A program made the translations under genes and the position numbers. A DNA stretch of 64,000 nucleotides from CAYYYP01 sp964475985 (GTDB taxonomy: Bacteria > Bdellovibrionota > UBA1018 > CAYHWW01). Shown piece by piece: positions 53,849 through 63,652 of the stretch; position 1 is the stretch's first letter; every line of letters begins with the position of its first letter. The stretch is taken from the NCBI GenBank assembly GCA_964475985.1, contig CAYYYP010000002.1, positions 62,001 to 126,000 on the forward strand, in the 5' to 3' direction. Below the pieces are notes generated by a model. That model saw only the letters and a program-made list of their open reading frames with translations. It was not told the origin of the DNA and did no database searches.

Positions 53849-54904
53849 ATGGAAGTCTCATCACATAAACTAAAGGAGTTTACCTGTTTGAGCTCTCGGC
53901 ATTGTTCCTTACTCAGAACCTTTGATTTTCGAGTTTTAGCGGTGACGCCCGTCACGGCCCTGGGATTACTTTTTGCCTCGGGAGTTTCTGATTTTGCTCA
54001 TGGTGCGAAGGTGGAGGTCGTTCCCGTCTCAAGCGTCCAGCCCATTCCCCCTGAATCGGCAATCACGCCAGGCTCAACGATACCTTCGGGCGGAGTGGGC
54101 ACAACGGTGGTAACGGCAACGCCATCTGGTTCGGCGCCGACCGGGTCTACGCTCTTAGCAACTGGTGCTGTGATTAGTCTTTCGCAGATGAAGGGGATTA
54201 AAGAACTTCGTGTGCACTTACCTTCATTTAGGGCGCGTTTTAGCGGGATTTCTTCGCGGGTCGCTCAAAGGCAAGGAAGTCTTTTGCAGGCCGGAGTACT
54301 GCAAGGTGGGGCTGGCTGTCTGCTAAGGGCCCAAAGCATGGCGCTGCCTTCTGGGGGTTCAGCCATCGACATGGACCCTCAGACGAGCGAAAAATCGTCC
54401 CACGATTGCATATTTGAAATTCAAGGCACCCTTGATGAATCCATTCATTTAGATCTTTTTGCGGAGCGAGACGGCTACGTTGAAATTGAGGGATGGCAGG
54501 GGGATGTTGAATATAAGTCCAGTCGTGGAATTCTTGGCTTTTCTCATCTCAGGACGCTTAACGTTGATTGTGGCGCCTGTGATGTGAGTGGAGAATTCTT
54601 AGAGGGGCCCTTTTATTTTCAAGTGCAGAACGGAAGCGTTGGAGTGGTGAATCTTCGGGATAGCGTTACCGGAAACTCTGGTGGGGACATTGCGCTTCAC
54701 TGGGAAGTCCTAAAAAAGGAGAGCATGGTGAACCTCTCCAATCGATCAGGTGATATTCGTTTGGATTTTCCCAAGCAAGCCCATCTCACGATGGATCTAA
54801 AAGCGCCACGAGCAGAGATTTTCAGCACGGCCGCTTCGGCGGAAAACGGCAGTACCGTAAATGCCACGGCAAATGCGGGATCCGTTAGAGTTTTTAAGCA
54901 TTAG
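53849..54904 (+). CDS. Exported beta-rich protein of unknown function
   Basis: 351 aa. Signal-like helix around residues 30-48 (VTPVTALGLLFASGV). Thr/Ser/Pro-rich linker (about 60-110), then a C-terminal region of repeated short beta strands (YVEIEGWQGDVEYKSS, FYFQVQNGSVGVVNL, SGDIRLDFP, ATANAGSVRVFKH) similar in style to DUF4097-type adhesin-like solenoids. Four Cys. The start is uncertain because the N-terminal 25 residues precede the hydrophobic part. Possibly surface or periplasmic. Confidence 0.7.
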   Translation: MEVSSHKLKEFTCLSSRHCSLLRTFDFRVLAVTPVTALGLLFASGVSDFAHGAKVEVVPVSSVQPIPPESAITPGSTIPSGGVGTTVVTATPSGSAPTGSTLLATGAVISLSQMKGIKELRVHLPSFRARFSGISSRVAQRQGSLLQAGVLQGGAGCLLRAQSMALPSGGSAIDMDPQTSEKSSHDCIFEIQGTLDESIHLDLFAERDGYVEIEGWQGDVEYKSSRGILGFSHLRTLNVDCGACDVSGEFLEGPFYFQVQNGSVGVVNLRDSVTGNSGGDIALHWEVLKKESMVNLSNRSGDIRLDFPKQAHLTMDLKAPRAEIFSTAASAENGSTVNATANAGSVRVFKH

Positions 54905-54941
54905 AAGATTCGTGAGCCTAAGTAGCGGCTAAAAACTATGA

Positions 54942-56402
54942 TTACCTTGAGGCAAGGGCAGTCCGTAGCGTATTCAGAATAGTCACCGCAGATTCAGTTC
55001 CTACAATTGCCGCTAAGGGTGCTTGAAACTGCCCAATATTTTCCGGAGTGAGCAACGATATCGAAGTTCTAAGAACTCCTAGTGCGATCGTTCTTTGGAA
55101 AGAACTCAACCCGGCCCGGGTGAGGGCGAGTTCCAGAACGGACTCTATGGGAAGGGGGCCAGAAATCGGGGATGGTGCTGTCGCAGCCTGGCTCATCGAT
55201 GGTGCTGGCCTTGGTGACGAAGTGCCTGGATTAGAATTCAATGAGGCAAGACCGCTTAAGAAATCGGTCAATGAGTGACTCACATTCCCGCCGACCACAG
55301 AAGCTGCGGCTTCCAAGGGATTGGAACTGTTCCTTGCGGCAAGTGCAGCCTTTGCTGCCACCGAAACCATGCTTCGAATACCGGAATTATTCTGGGCAGC
55401 CGTAACCAAAAGATTTACTCGTTCAGTTGGCGGAGCTTTATTCCACACTTCTTTCGAAACTCCCGCGGCCGTACTTCCGCCATTTGCCTGAACCCAAGCT
55501 GCAGCTTGCTCGCGCAGTTCAGCCAACGCCGCCCGATCGGCTTCATCTAAGATAAGGGGGCTTTCCCCTCCGTCGGAAACGATGGGGGCAGCACCAAAGC
55601 CCGGAGTTTGTGCTGGGGCGAAATGCACCAACGGTGAAGGGATGGCCGGCTGAGCTTCCGGAGTGACTTGTGAGAGTGGCCTCCCTGTTACGATGCTAAT
55701 GAGCTGATTGCGGCGTAAGCTCGGATCCGAAATGGCTCGCAATCCCACTAAAATTCCTTCAACGCTTAATCTTGAGAAGGCGTCGAGTTGCTGTTCGAAT
55801 TCACCGGTTACGGCGGACTGCTGGGCAATCTCCACCAGAGTGCTGAGGGCAGTAGCATTTTCTTGAGGATCGATTGCCAGCTTTGCGTAAATAATTTCTA
55901 GTTTTTTACGCAAGAACTCGATGCAGATTTCTAAATCCTTAAGGGACGCTAGCGCGTAATGAGCTTGCTCCGCCATAGTTGGCCTCGCCGGCGTATGTTG
56001 ATCCAGCGCGCGGAAGGCTTGATACCAGCGCCTGAGTACATACTGCATAAGGGTTTCATCAAACGGCAAAAAATCACTCACTAGATATCCCGGATCATGG
56101 GCGATATGATCCGAGTCCGTCGCCAGGCCTTCTGAGGTGGAACTTCCCTGTAGAGTTTTAAGTTTTGTTCGTAACTCATCCATCATGCGGCCTTGCTCGC
56201 TTGGGTCAGGGGAAAATGAAAAGCCAAGGGCAAGATGTTGGGCCCGGGAAATAAGGTTCATCAAAAAGTATTCGTAGCTACGGGCGGCCGCTACCGGATC
56301 CATCGCGGTTTCGCACAGGGATTTAGGTACGGCACTGGGCTGCGTAGCCTGGGCCATGAACGTTGAACAAAATAAGAGTAGAATTAGGCTGATTTTCTTC
56401 AT
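54942..56402 (-). CDS. Large exported protein of unknown function
   Basis: 486 aa from ATG 56402, where a clear signal peptide starts (MKKISLILLLFCSTFMAQA). The longer in-frame extension upstream is rejected. The mature part is Ala/Ser/Leu rich and mostly helical, with a Pro-rich section (PSPISGPLPI) before the last helices. No enzymatic motif recognised. Divergent from the next large exported gene with 149 bp between starts, and probably lineage specific. Confidence 0.7.
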   Translation of the reverse strand: MKKISLILLLFCSTFMAQATQPSAVPKSLCETAMDPVAAARSYEYFLMNLISRAQHLALGFSFSPDPSEQGRMMDELRTKLKTLQGSSTSEGLATDSDHIAHDPGYLVSDFLPFDETLMQYVLRRWYQAFRALDQHTPARPTMAEQAHYALASLKDLEICIEFLRKKLEIIYAKLAIDPQENATALSTLVEIAQQSAVTGEFEQQLDAFSRLSVEGILVGLRAISDPSLRRNQLISIVTGRPLSQVTPEAQPAIPSPLVHFAPAQTPGFGAAPIVSDGGESPLILDEADRAALAELREQAAAWVQANGGSTAAGVSKEVWNKAPPTERVNLLVTAAQNNSGIRSMVSVAAKAALAARNSSNPLEAAASVVGGNVSHSLTDFLSGLASLNSNPGTSSPRPAPSMSQAATAPSPISGPLPIESVLELALTRAGLSSFQRTIALGVLRTSISLLTPENIGQFQAPLAAIVGTESAVTILNTLRTALASR

Positions 56403-56551
56403 AAATGTGCGGCAATCCCATAACCTTGCCCAGATTAATTCGCAAATATTAAATGAAAATACTTTATAAAATGGATTGATTCGGTGGACCATCTTTACTC
56501 TAGATGCGTGCTTTGATAGCAAACTCACTCTTAAACAACTGAGGAGGTGGG

Positions 56552-58909
56552 ATGGGTTTTGTTCGTAACATCGTCGTTTTCGTAAGCCTTATCGTTTTAA
56601 TTTTATCTTCAAACGCTAATGCTAACTCCCGTCGTTCACGGCGTCCCGTCCGGCCAGTGATCACCATCTTTGCTAGGGGTCCCGTAGGGGTTACGCCCCG
56701 GCAGCTTCCGCCCCCGCTTCCGCCGTCCATTCCGGAAGGCTCAGTAGTTTTAAAGCGGTGGTCAGGACCAAACGTCCCTTCGCGCATTCTGCGCATTCGA
56801 CCTGGGTTTACTCCAGCTTACGTGGCGGAAATTCGTCTGTCCGAAGAAATCACCCTTGAGTATCTTTGTGCTACCCCTGAATTAACTGCGTTGAGGCGAG
56901 CACTTATAAATCCATCGGTTATCCCATTGGTGTTTGATGCTTCAACCCCAGGTATTGGAAACGCTAGATGTGTGTTTTCAATTTTGAATTTTCGCGGTCT
57001 GGAGATGGAGATTGATATTCTACCTCCAAGTTACCGATCTATCGGTATGGTTCATAAGACGGTACTTCGGGCAAGACTTGCTCCTGGAGTTTTATCCCGG
57101 CCGCTCTTTAGCGGAACCGAATTATCCGTTACTCAGATTTTAGAGAGTTTTGCCAAACTCGCCGAATCTGGAGAAGATTTGCGTTCAAAGATCTACGCTC
57201 TGGGTACCGTTTTTTCTCCAGTAGGTTGGACTCCTCTCTCGCTACCGTTTCTTGAGCTTTCCCGAGCGGTTTTACCCGGAACTGATGCGTTCCAATCAGG
57301 AAAGGCCTTCATTAGCCAAGCGAGGTTAGCGGACGGCACCCTTATACAATATGCTTCAAGGAGTGCACCCACAGCAGATGCCCTTAAGGTACTTCGGGCT
57401 AGTTTTTTTCCCATGCCAATCCTGGGACGCCCTCCACTTGTGGTGTCTAAGGATGATTTGAGTTTCGTGCTTTACAGAGTCATAAAGGAAAACAGTGCCG
57501 TCATCCCCGATGCGAATTGGATTTTTGAATTAGGTTTAGTTGAAAAGGATACCCCAGGACTTTTTTTGCATTTACCCCAAGGTGGCATTTCTAAACCAAT
57601 TAAGTTGAGTCGCGCCCTTCATGCCGATGCACTGCCAGATAATTTCTTTGAATTGGTGAACGCGGCCGTTCACGACTGGCATATGTTACCCCTTGATGAA
57701 TTGCGGGGCACGTCCCCCGGGGTATTGATTTCTCCGCTGATTAAATCGGCGGGTGCCGTTTACGCACGTGGTTGTTTTAAGGCAGATGCATCTCACCATG
57801 CATTTCAGTTTCAAAACGGTATGATGCTGGACTTTGTTGGCAGTGCTGAATATTTTCCAGAAGGCAGGACTCCCTACCGCATAGGGCTTAGGTTTAAGGA
57901 ATTGCCCTTTGATTTGCCAGGCGACGGTGATGAAATGTCGGGGGTGGTTCAACGAGTCACCATTGGAAGTTTTGAAGCTACGGTAAATGCACCACTGGCA
58001 ATTCCATTAGCCCCTCCGTTTAGTATTACCTTTCAAGATAAAAGTGGCGCAGAAACTCGTAGCCTCACGGTGCCAGTGCTTCAAAAAGCGCAGATTATGC
58101 CATTTATTAGGGATGCTTTTCGGCGGCCAAGTTTGCTTTTTGGGACAGACGCCGACCTTAAGAAGGAAGCACTGCGGTTGACCTTAGAAATCCAAAAGCT
58201 TCAGATGGAGCTTGGCCAAAATTCAGTGACCCGCGTGGAGCAGCTTCATGGCCTGTTAAATAAACTTAAAAAATATACCTCGGCCTGGTCCATCCAAAGA
58301 TCACTCTACCGATCTTATCCTACACTTTGGTCGCATATTGCGGCGATTCGGCATGATTTTGCGGAAATTTATTCGGAGATCATGAAGGTTCCGTATCCAG
58401 ATGCCCCTCGCGTAGGTCCGGAAGAAGAGTTTTTTGCGATGATAAATTCCCCCGGCCATTTGATTTCAGAGCTTTTGATTGCGCGCCTAGGATTTGACCT
58501 TATACATTCTCAGATCGATGAATTCTACGAGCTTCATCCTAGGGATGATGCCGGCGCTCCGGGAGCCATACACCTTTGGTTTTTAAATTCTGAAATTGTA
58601 AGTGCTCCGCGGGAAAACAGTAAGTTTGGGGTTCACGCATTTAAAGTGCTTTTGCATTTTGAAGTGGCGGGGCATACCGACGCAACTTACTTTTTTACCG
58701 TGCCCTACAATAGCCCTTCTACGACGGCCGATATCGTTCGTGATTATGGTCTTTGGAAGGACAAATTTTTAGATTTTTATAACCGTACGCTTAACGGTGA
58801 AACCTCAGAAACGGCAAGAGACTCCCTGGTGCACATTTTCCGAGCTTCGGACGAAACCTGTGAGTTAGCCATGACCGAGCCCGGTCGTGGACGCATTTCC
58901 GCAAAATAG
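56552..58909 (+). CDS. Large exported protein of unknown function
   Basis: 785 aa. GAGGAGG lies 8 nt before ATG 56552. The signal peptide IVVFVSLIVLILSSNANA is cut near residue 25, followed by an Arg/Pro-rich segment (SRRSRRPVRPVI, PPPLPPSIPEG). The rest is a long globular chain with a helical region near 540-620 (LRLTLEIQKLQMELGQNS). No family recognised. Paired divergently with the preceding exported gene, which may point to a joint role. Confidence 0.75.
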   Translation: MGFVRNIVVFVSLIVLILSSNANANSRRSRRPVRPVITIFARGPVGVTPRQLPPPLPPSIPEGSVVLKRWSGPNVPSRILRIRPGFTPAYVAEIRLSEEITLEYLCATPELTALRRALINPSVIPLVFDASTPGIGNARCVFSILNFRGLEMEIDILPPSYRSIGMVHKTVLRARLAPGVLSRPLFSGTELSVTQILESFAKLAESGEDLRSKIYALGTVFSPVGWTPLSLPFLELSRAVLPGTDAFQSGKAFISQARLADGTLIQYASRSAPTADALKVLRASFFPMPILGRPPLVVSKDDLSFVLYRVIKENSAVIPDANWIFELGLVEKDTPGLFLHLPQGGISKPIKLSRALHADALPDNFFELVNAAVHDWHMLPLDELRGTSPGVLISPLIKSAGAVYARGCFKADASHHAFQFQNGMMLDFVGSAEYFPEGRTPYRIGLRFKELPFDLPGDGDEMSGVVQRVTIGSFEATVNAPLAIPLAPPFSITFQDKSGAETRSLTVPVLQKAQIMPFIRDAFRRPSLLFGTDADLKKEALRLTLEIQKLQMELGQNSVTRVEQLHGLLNKLKKYTSAWSIQRSLYRSYPTLWSHIAAIRHDFAEIYSEIMKVPYPDAPRVGPEEEFFAMINSPGHLISELLIARLGFDLIHSQIDEFYELHPRDDAGAPGAIHLWFLNSEIVSAPRENSKFGVHAFKVLLHFEVAGHTDATYFFTVPYNSPSTTADIVRDYGLWKDKFLDFYNRTLNGETSETARDSLVHIFRASDETCELAMTEPGRGRISAK

Positions 58910-58929
58910 ATTCCAGTCATCTTAATCGT

Positions 58930-59304
58930 TTAGACTTGAATTTCCCTAATTCCGATTGATGGAGTTCCGCGGGTGATGCGGTTTTTCCCATCCACTAGAA
59001 CTACCTTTGGTAAATAGTTTTTCGCTTCCTCCTCCAAGATCTCTGCATAGGTGCAAATGATAACTTTATGTCCTGGCCTCGCGAGGTGGGCTGCCGCTCC
59101 GTTGATACAGATGATTCCACTCCCAGCGCCGCCTTCGATGGCATAAGTGGCAAACCTAGCGCCGTTATCGATGTTATAGACCTCAACGCGCTCATAGGGC
59201 AGGATATTGGCCTCCTTCATGAGCGTGGGGTCGATGGTAATGGAGCCTTCATAGTCGAGATCGGCTTCCGTCACGGTGGCACGGTGAATTTTCGATTTGA
59301 ACAT
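58930..59304 (-). CDS. panD: Aspartate 1-decarboxylase
   Basis: 124 aa from ATG 59304 (MFKSKIHRATVTEADLDYEG). The Gly-Ser self-cleavage site in YEGSITID generates the pyruvoyl group. INGAAAHLARPGHKVIICTY is conserved. Makes beta-alanine for pantothenate. Divergent from the KARI-PanB gene with about 46 bp between starts, so they probably share a control region. Confidence 0.95.
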   Translation of the reverse strand: MFKSKIHRATVTEADLDYEGSITIDPTLMKEANILPYERVEVYNIDNGARFATYAIEGGAGSGIICINGAAAHLARPGHKVIICTYAEILEEEAKNYLPKVVLVDGKNRITRGTPSIGIREIQV

Positions 59305-59350
59305 AAGCCTGGAACGTATGGAGCTTTGCATAATAGCCCCATATTAACAT

Positions 59351-61471
59351 GTGGAAGTGAGTTTTACGAAGATGGAACTGACGGAAATGCTCATTGCTTC
59401 GTACCCGAACTTGGGGAAAGATGGCTCAAATATGGCTTACCTTGATGCGTCAGATTTCGCGAAAAGTAGCTCTTTTCCACCGCCATCCTCAAAAATCCCA
59501 CTTTATGTGGTTGGAACGGGTGGGCAAGGCTTAGCGTGGGCCCAACTCCTTACGCGTAATGAGCAAAAAATATTTGCCCCTCACTATTGTTTACGCTTAG
59601 AGAGTGCAAGGCGAGCGACCTTAAAATCCGTAATAAAAAAGGCGCCGCTCTTAACGCCTGAGGACTTAGTGAGAAGCATTTTGTCCTTCGGCACGGCCGA
59701 TGACTTCGACGGTGACGACACTCAGCCGGGTGCCCAAGAGTATTCAGCCCTAAGCGCAAAAACGGCACCGTTGCACGTCGTAGTTTGCCTTTTAATTTCC
59801 GATGATGCCATCGGCGCGTTTTATCAAAAGTACTTATCTTCCTTGGAAAATATTCACCTCACTTTGGTTTTAGCTCATGGTTATAGCGTCTATTCAGGAG
59901 ACCTTGAGCCTGCGAAATTAAATAAAACCCATGAGGTGGCTTTATTTGCGCCTAAAGTAATTGGACCATTATTATCTGCCGCCCAATTTGATGCGCTTTC
60001 TCCCCATGGATTTAAGGCTGCCGTGAATCTGAAACAACTTTCCAGCACTTCTCAAAGGGCCGTACTGAATCTTGCTAACGCCCTAGGGTTTTCCGGGCAA
60101 AACTTAATCGAAACCACTCCGGAAGTGGAGGCTATGGGTGACCTGATTTCGGAACAGGGACTTTTGTGCGGCGGATTTTTGACTTTACTTAAAACTACTG
60201 CCGAAGCGATGAAAACGGCTGGCGTGCCGGCTGAACTCATCACGGAAGAATGCTTAAAGGAACTTGGTTATGTTGTAGCTTTAGTGGAAAAGCAGGGGCT
60301 TTCTGGGTCAGCTGATAAGCCTGGCATGATGCAGGTTATCAGCGATGCAGCAAAGGCCGGAACCGTCTTTGCGGCCCATGAATTCGAAAACCATTCCGTG
60401 CCGATTGCCATCCAGAATCTCACCCGCATGATTCAACAAAAAATATTTGTAAAAAATTTCCGCGACACGAATTGGAAAAATGCCTATGGGAAGCTTGCTA
60501 AACATTTAGGCGAAACCTTTCCTCAAAATTTAAAAAATCATTCGGGGGCCGGGGCTATGGCGGGGGAAGTGTTAACTCCAGCTAAAGTCAGTGCACCTTG
60601 GGTTAAAGGTTTTAAAATGCAGCCTTTGTGGGTTAACAACACTGCCGAGCACGATCCGCTGAAGAATAGGGTCTCGCCACGAAGGCTTTCCATGCTCACT
60701 GCTTATGATTATCCCATGGCCACCTTGGTTGAAGAAGCCGGCGTGGATATGATTCTCGTGGGAGATAGCGTAGCGTCTGTAGTTCACGGTGAACCTGACA
60801 CCTTGGGCGCAACCATGGATATGATGGTTCTCCACACGAAGGCCGTCGCAAAGGCAGCAAAGCGCTCTCTCGTCGTGGCAGATATGCCTTTTATGAGTTA
60901 CCAGGCCAATATTTCAGATGCACTTTTTAACGCCGGTAGACTTATGAAGGAAGGCCGCGCCCAGGCGGTTAAGCTTGAGGGCGGGAAAGAAATGGCGGCT
61001 ACCGTTCAAGCGTTAGTGAGCATTGGAATTCCGGTGGTTGCCCATATTGGGCTTACGCCTCAAAGTATCAACACCCTTGGTGGTTACCGTATGCATGGAA
61101 AAAATGAGGATGAGGCTGCCCTGTTGAGGGAAAGTGCCTTGGCCTTGGAAGCGGCAGGTGCTTTTTGCATCGTACTTGAGTGCGTTGCCGCCGACCTTGC
61201 GGACCAGATCACGGGACAGCTTAAAATCCCCACCATTGGAATTGGTTCTGGGGTTGGTGTTTGTGACGGAGAAGTTTTGGTGTTCCATGACGTCGTAGGT
61301 TTAACGGTGGGGCGTAGGCCAGGGTTTGTGAGGTCAACCTTTGAGGCAAGGGGCCCTATGCTTGAAGCTTTGCAGAAGTTTGTGCAGCGGACGAACCGAG
61401 AAGGGGTTCCGCATGCAAATGTTAATTATTTAGAATCTCCTTTGGGTCATAGTGCGTGGCTTACGACATAA
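59351..61471 (+). CDS. panB: Ketol-acid-reductoisomerase-like domain fused to ketopantoate hydroxymethyltransferase (PanB)
   Basis: 706 aa, two domains. Residues about 48-400 resemble ketol-acid reductoisomerase: NADP site VVGTGGQGLAWAQLL, AHGYS (H176), FAPK (K202), ETTPEVEAMGDLISEQGLLCGG (given by its key residues D264, E268), EECLKEL (E300, E304), and VISDAAKAG (S331). All seven catalytic or metal positions of IlvC appear kept. Residues about 445-706 are PanB: TAYDYP, ILVGDSVASVVHG (D472), VADMPFMSYQ (D511), KLEGG (E543), IVLECV (E610). I infer a bifunctional pantoate-forming enzyme in which the KARI part replaces PanE. Start uncertain: GTG 59351, ATG 59372 or ATG 59432. Confidence 0.9.
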   Translation: MEVSFTKMELTEMLIASYPNLGKDGSNMAYLDASDFAKSSSFPPPSSKIPLYVVGTGGQGLAWAQLLTRNEQKIFAPHYCLRLESARRATLKSVIKKAPLLTPEDLVRSILSFGTADDFDGDDTQPGAQEYSALSAKTAPLHVVVCLLISDDAIGAFYQKYLSSLENIHLTLVLAHGYSVYSGDLEPAKLNKTHEVALFAPKVIGPLLSAAQFDALSPHGFKAAVNLKQLSSTSQRAVLNLANALGFSGQNLIETTPEVEAMGDLISEQGLLCGGFLTLLKTTAEAMKTAGVPAELITEECLKELGYVVALVEKQGLSGSADKPGMMQVISDAAKAGTVFAAHEFENHSVPIAIQNLTRMIQQKIFVKNFRDTNWKNAYGKLAKHLGETFPQNLKNHSGAGAMAGEVLTPAKVSAPWVKGFKMQPLWVNNTAEHDPLKNRVSPRRLSMLTAYDYPMATLVEEAGVDMILVGDSVASVVHGEPDTLGATMDMMVLHTKAVAKAAKRSLVVADMPFMSYQANISDALFNAGRLMKEGRAQAVKLEGGKEMAATVQALVSIGIPVVAHIGLTPQSINTLGGYRMHGKNEDEAALLRESALALEAAGAFCIVLECVAADLADQITGQLKIPTIGIGSGVGVCDGEVLVFHDVVGLTVGRRPGFVRSTFEARGPMLEALQKFVQRTNREGVPHANVNYLESPLGHSAWLTT

Positions 61472-62337
61472 TCAAATCCGACCGGATTCATTCTTCCACC
61501 GAACGCCACGAAGTCCTGGCGCTCGACGTGGGCAACACCAATATTGTGATGGGCGTTCTCGTAGAGGATCCATCTACCACGGCGAGAATTCTTAAATCTT
61601 GGCGTATGCGCTCCCAACCCTTGCCCACGAGCGATGAACTTCTTTCACAAATTGATTTATTTTTAACGAAGTCCGATTTTCATTTCCAAGACTTCAAGGC
61701 GATTTTAGTTTCTAGCGTTGTACCGGCTTTAAGTGAGATCATCCGAAAAGCATTTTCTGAATTTGGAGAGAAGGGGGGCATTCCCCTTCATTTCATCGAT
61801 TCCTCATCGCCGTTTTCCTTTGAGATCGCGGCCTATCCAAAGGAGCAAGTGGGCGCTGACCGTTTGGTAAATGCGGAGGCCGTCGTTCGGGAGTATGGTG
61901 CGCCGGCGATCATCGTTGATTCTGGCACCGCTACTACGCTTTGCGCGGTATCCGTCGACAGACAAGGTGGAATCTTTTATCAGGGCGGCGCCATTATGCC
62001 TGGCTTGGAGCTTTCCATTGAAATGTTAGCCACGCGTGCCGCGAAACTTTACGCTGTAGCATTGGAGGCACCGGCTCAAGCCATTGGAGGCAATACCACC
62101 ACGGCTTTGCAGAGCGGGATTCTGCTGGGGTATGCTTCCATGATTGATGGAATGATTGAGCGTTTCATAGAGGAATTGCGCGCCAAGGACCCTTCGCAAA
62201 GAATTCGCATCATCGGGACGGGAGGAGTTTCCCAAAGATTGGCGAAACTCACCAAAAGAATTGAAGTCTTTGACACCGACCTTACGCTGAAAGGAATTTA
62301 TGGAGTCTATCAATCCCTTCGCCAGACCACATCTTAG
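61456..62337 (+). CDS. coaX: Type III pantothenate kinase
   Basis: 293 aa. LALDVGNTNIVMGVL (ATP/pantothenate Asp), VGADRLVNAEAVV and IVDSGTATTLCAVS are the type III signature; such kinases need a monovalent cation and are not inhibited by CoA. GTG 61456 overlaps the panB end by 16 bp and the gene overlaps coaBC by 38 bp, so the genes form an operon. Confidence 0.95.
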   Translation: MAYDIIKSDRIHSSTERHEVLALDVGNTNIVMGVLVEDPSTTARILKSWRMRSQPLPTSDELLSQIDLFLTKSDFHFQDFKAILVSSVVPALSEIIRKAFSEFGEKGGIPLHFIDSSSPFSFEIAAYPKEQVGADRLVNAEAVVREYGAPAIIVDSGTATTLCAVSVDRQGGIFYQGGAIMPGLELSIEMLATRAAKLYAVALEAPAQAIGGNTTTALQSGILLGYASMIDGMIERFIEELRAKDPSQRIRIIGTGGVSQRLAKLTKRIEVFDTDLTLKGIYGVYQSLRQTTS

Positions 62338-63649
62338 CCGAGCCTTAAATGGTAAAAAGGTTCTTTTAGGGATCTCCGGAAGTATCGCCGCGTTTAAGAG
62401 CGTCGACTTGATTCGGCGTCTGAAATCATTAGGAGCAGAAATAAAGGTCATCGTTACAAAAAAAGGATTGGATTTCGTAACGGCCACGACTCTAGAAACC
62501 GTTTCCGGAAATCAGATTTATACAGATGAGGGCACTCCTTCTGGACATGCCACCATGCCGCACATTGACCTTGCGCGTTTTGCGGACGTCGTTCTGATTG
62601 CGCCGGCCAGTGCCGCGACGATATCAAAACTAGCTCAAGGGGCAGCCAGTGACCTTCTTTCTACAGAAATTTTAGCCTTTGACGGTCAAGTCGTAGTGGT
62701 TCCAGCCATGAATCCAAAAATGTGGAGCCATCCGGCGACTAAAAAAAATGTCGAAAGTTTAAAATCCTACGGCTACGAATTTATTGGCCCGGAAGCAGGG
62801 CTTATGGCGTGTGGTGATGAAGGAGTAGGGCGGTTTACGGAACCTGAGTTCATTGTGGAGGAACTCGTAACTTTAATTGCGAAAAGAAAGTTGTCCTCCG
62901 TTGCTTTTGAAAATATAAATAATAAAAATTTAGGTCCGAACCCCCGAAAGATACTTTTGAGCATGGGGCCTACCCGAAGTTTACTAGATCCCGTACGCTC
63001 ACTTTCAAACCAATCTACGGGCGTCATGGGTGCGCATCTTGCCTGGGAGGCATTTTGCCGCGGATACGATGCAACTATAGTGATGGGTCCTTGTTCCGAG
63101 GTGCGCCCGGCCGACCTGCCCCGAGGGTTTACAAAAATATCGGTAAATACCGCCCAGGAAATGCGATCCGCCGTTTTATCTCACTGGCCTAGCGCCTTTG
63201 CTTATCTTGGTGCGGCTGCGGTACTTGATTGGGACGTCCAAAATTTCCAAAATGCTAAAATCAAAAAAACTCAAACCCATGCCCTAAGCCTTGATTTGAA
63301 GCCAAATCCAGACATTCTTGCCGAAGTAACAAAGTTGGCCAAGCCTGGACAATGGATCTTGGGTTTTGCTGCAGAAACCAACGATCTTGAAGAAAGTGCC
63401 ATTGAAAAATTGACTCGCAAGGGTTGCCATTTTCTTTTTGCTAACCCGCCTCTGTTTGGTGAACAAAAAACGGAAGGTCGATTCTTAAAACGAGATCCCG
63501 CCACGCATAAAATCACGCAAAGAGTTTTTTCAACTGCGAGCAAGGAAACTGTGGCGAAACTTCTATTTGATGAAATGGAACAAACCNNNNNNNNNNGGAA
63601 CATAAACCAGGGCGGGATCCACTTAAGTTCCCGCGAAGTTTTGGTGTGA
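62300..63649 (+). CDS. coaBC: Bifunctional phosphopantothenoylcysteine synthetase/decarboxylase (3' end uncertain, N run)
   Basis: Makes 4'-phosphopantetheine from 4'-phosphopantothenate and Cys. The decarboxylase half (1-190) has LLGISGSIAAFKSVDLIRRL, VLIAPASAATISKLAQGA, PAMNPKMW and the active-site Cys in MACGDEGVGRF. The synthetase half begins LLSMGPTRSLLDPVRSLSNQ and continues with LGFAAETN. AAAGGA before ATG 62300. Ten N at 63587-63596 interrupt the last residues; the true C-terminus and stop cannot be read, and the stop at 63647 depends on gap length. Confidence 0.9.
   Translation: MESINPFARPHLSRALNGKKVLLGISGSIAAFKSVDLIRRLKSLGAEIKVIVTKKGLDFVTATTLETVSGNQIYTDEGTPSGHATMPHIDLARFADVVLIAPASAATISKLAQGAASDLLSTEILAFDGQVVVVPAMNPKMWSHPATKKNVESLKSYGYEFIGPEAGLMACGDEGVGRFTEPEFIVEELVTLIAKRKLSSVAFENINNKNLGPNPRKILLSMGPTRSLLDPVRSLSNQSTGVMGAHLAWEAFCRGYDATIVMGPCSEVRPADLPRGFTKISVNTAQEMRSAVLSHWPSAFAYLGAAAVLDWDVQNFQNAKIKKTQTHALSLDLKPNPDILAEVTKLAKPGQWILGFAAETNDLEESAIEKLTRKGCHFLFANPPLFGEQKTEGRFLKRDPATHKITQRVFSTASKETVAKLLFDEMEQTXXXXNINQGGIHLSSREVLV
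63587..63596. other. Assembly gap (10 N)
   Basis: Ten consecutive N inside the 3' end of coaBC. The fixed length suggests a scaffold gap of unknown true size, so the frame on each side is not joined reliably. Confidence 0.98.
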
Positions 63650-63652
63650 AGT

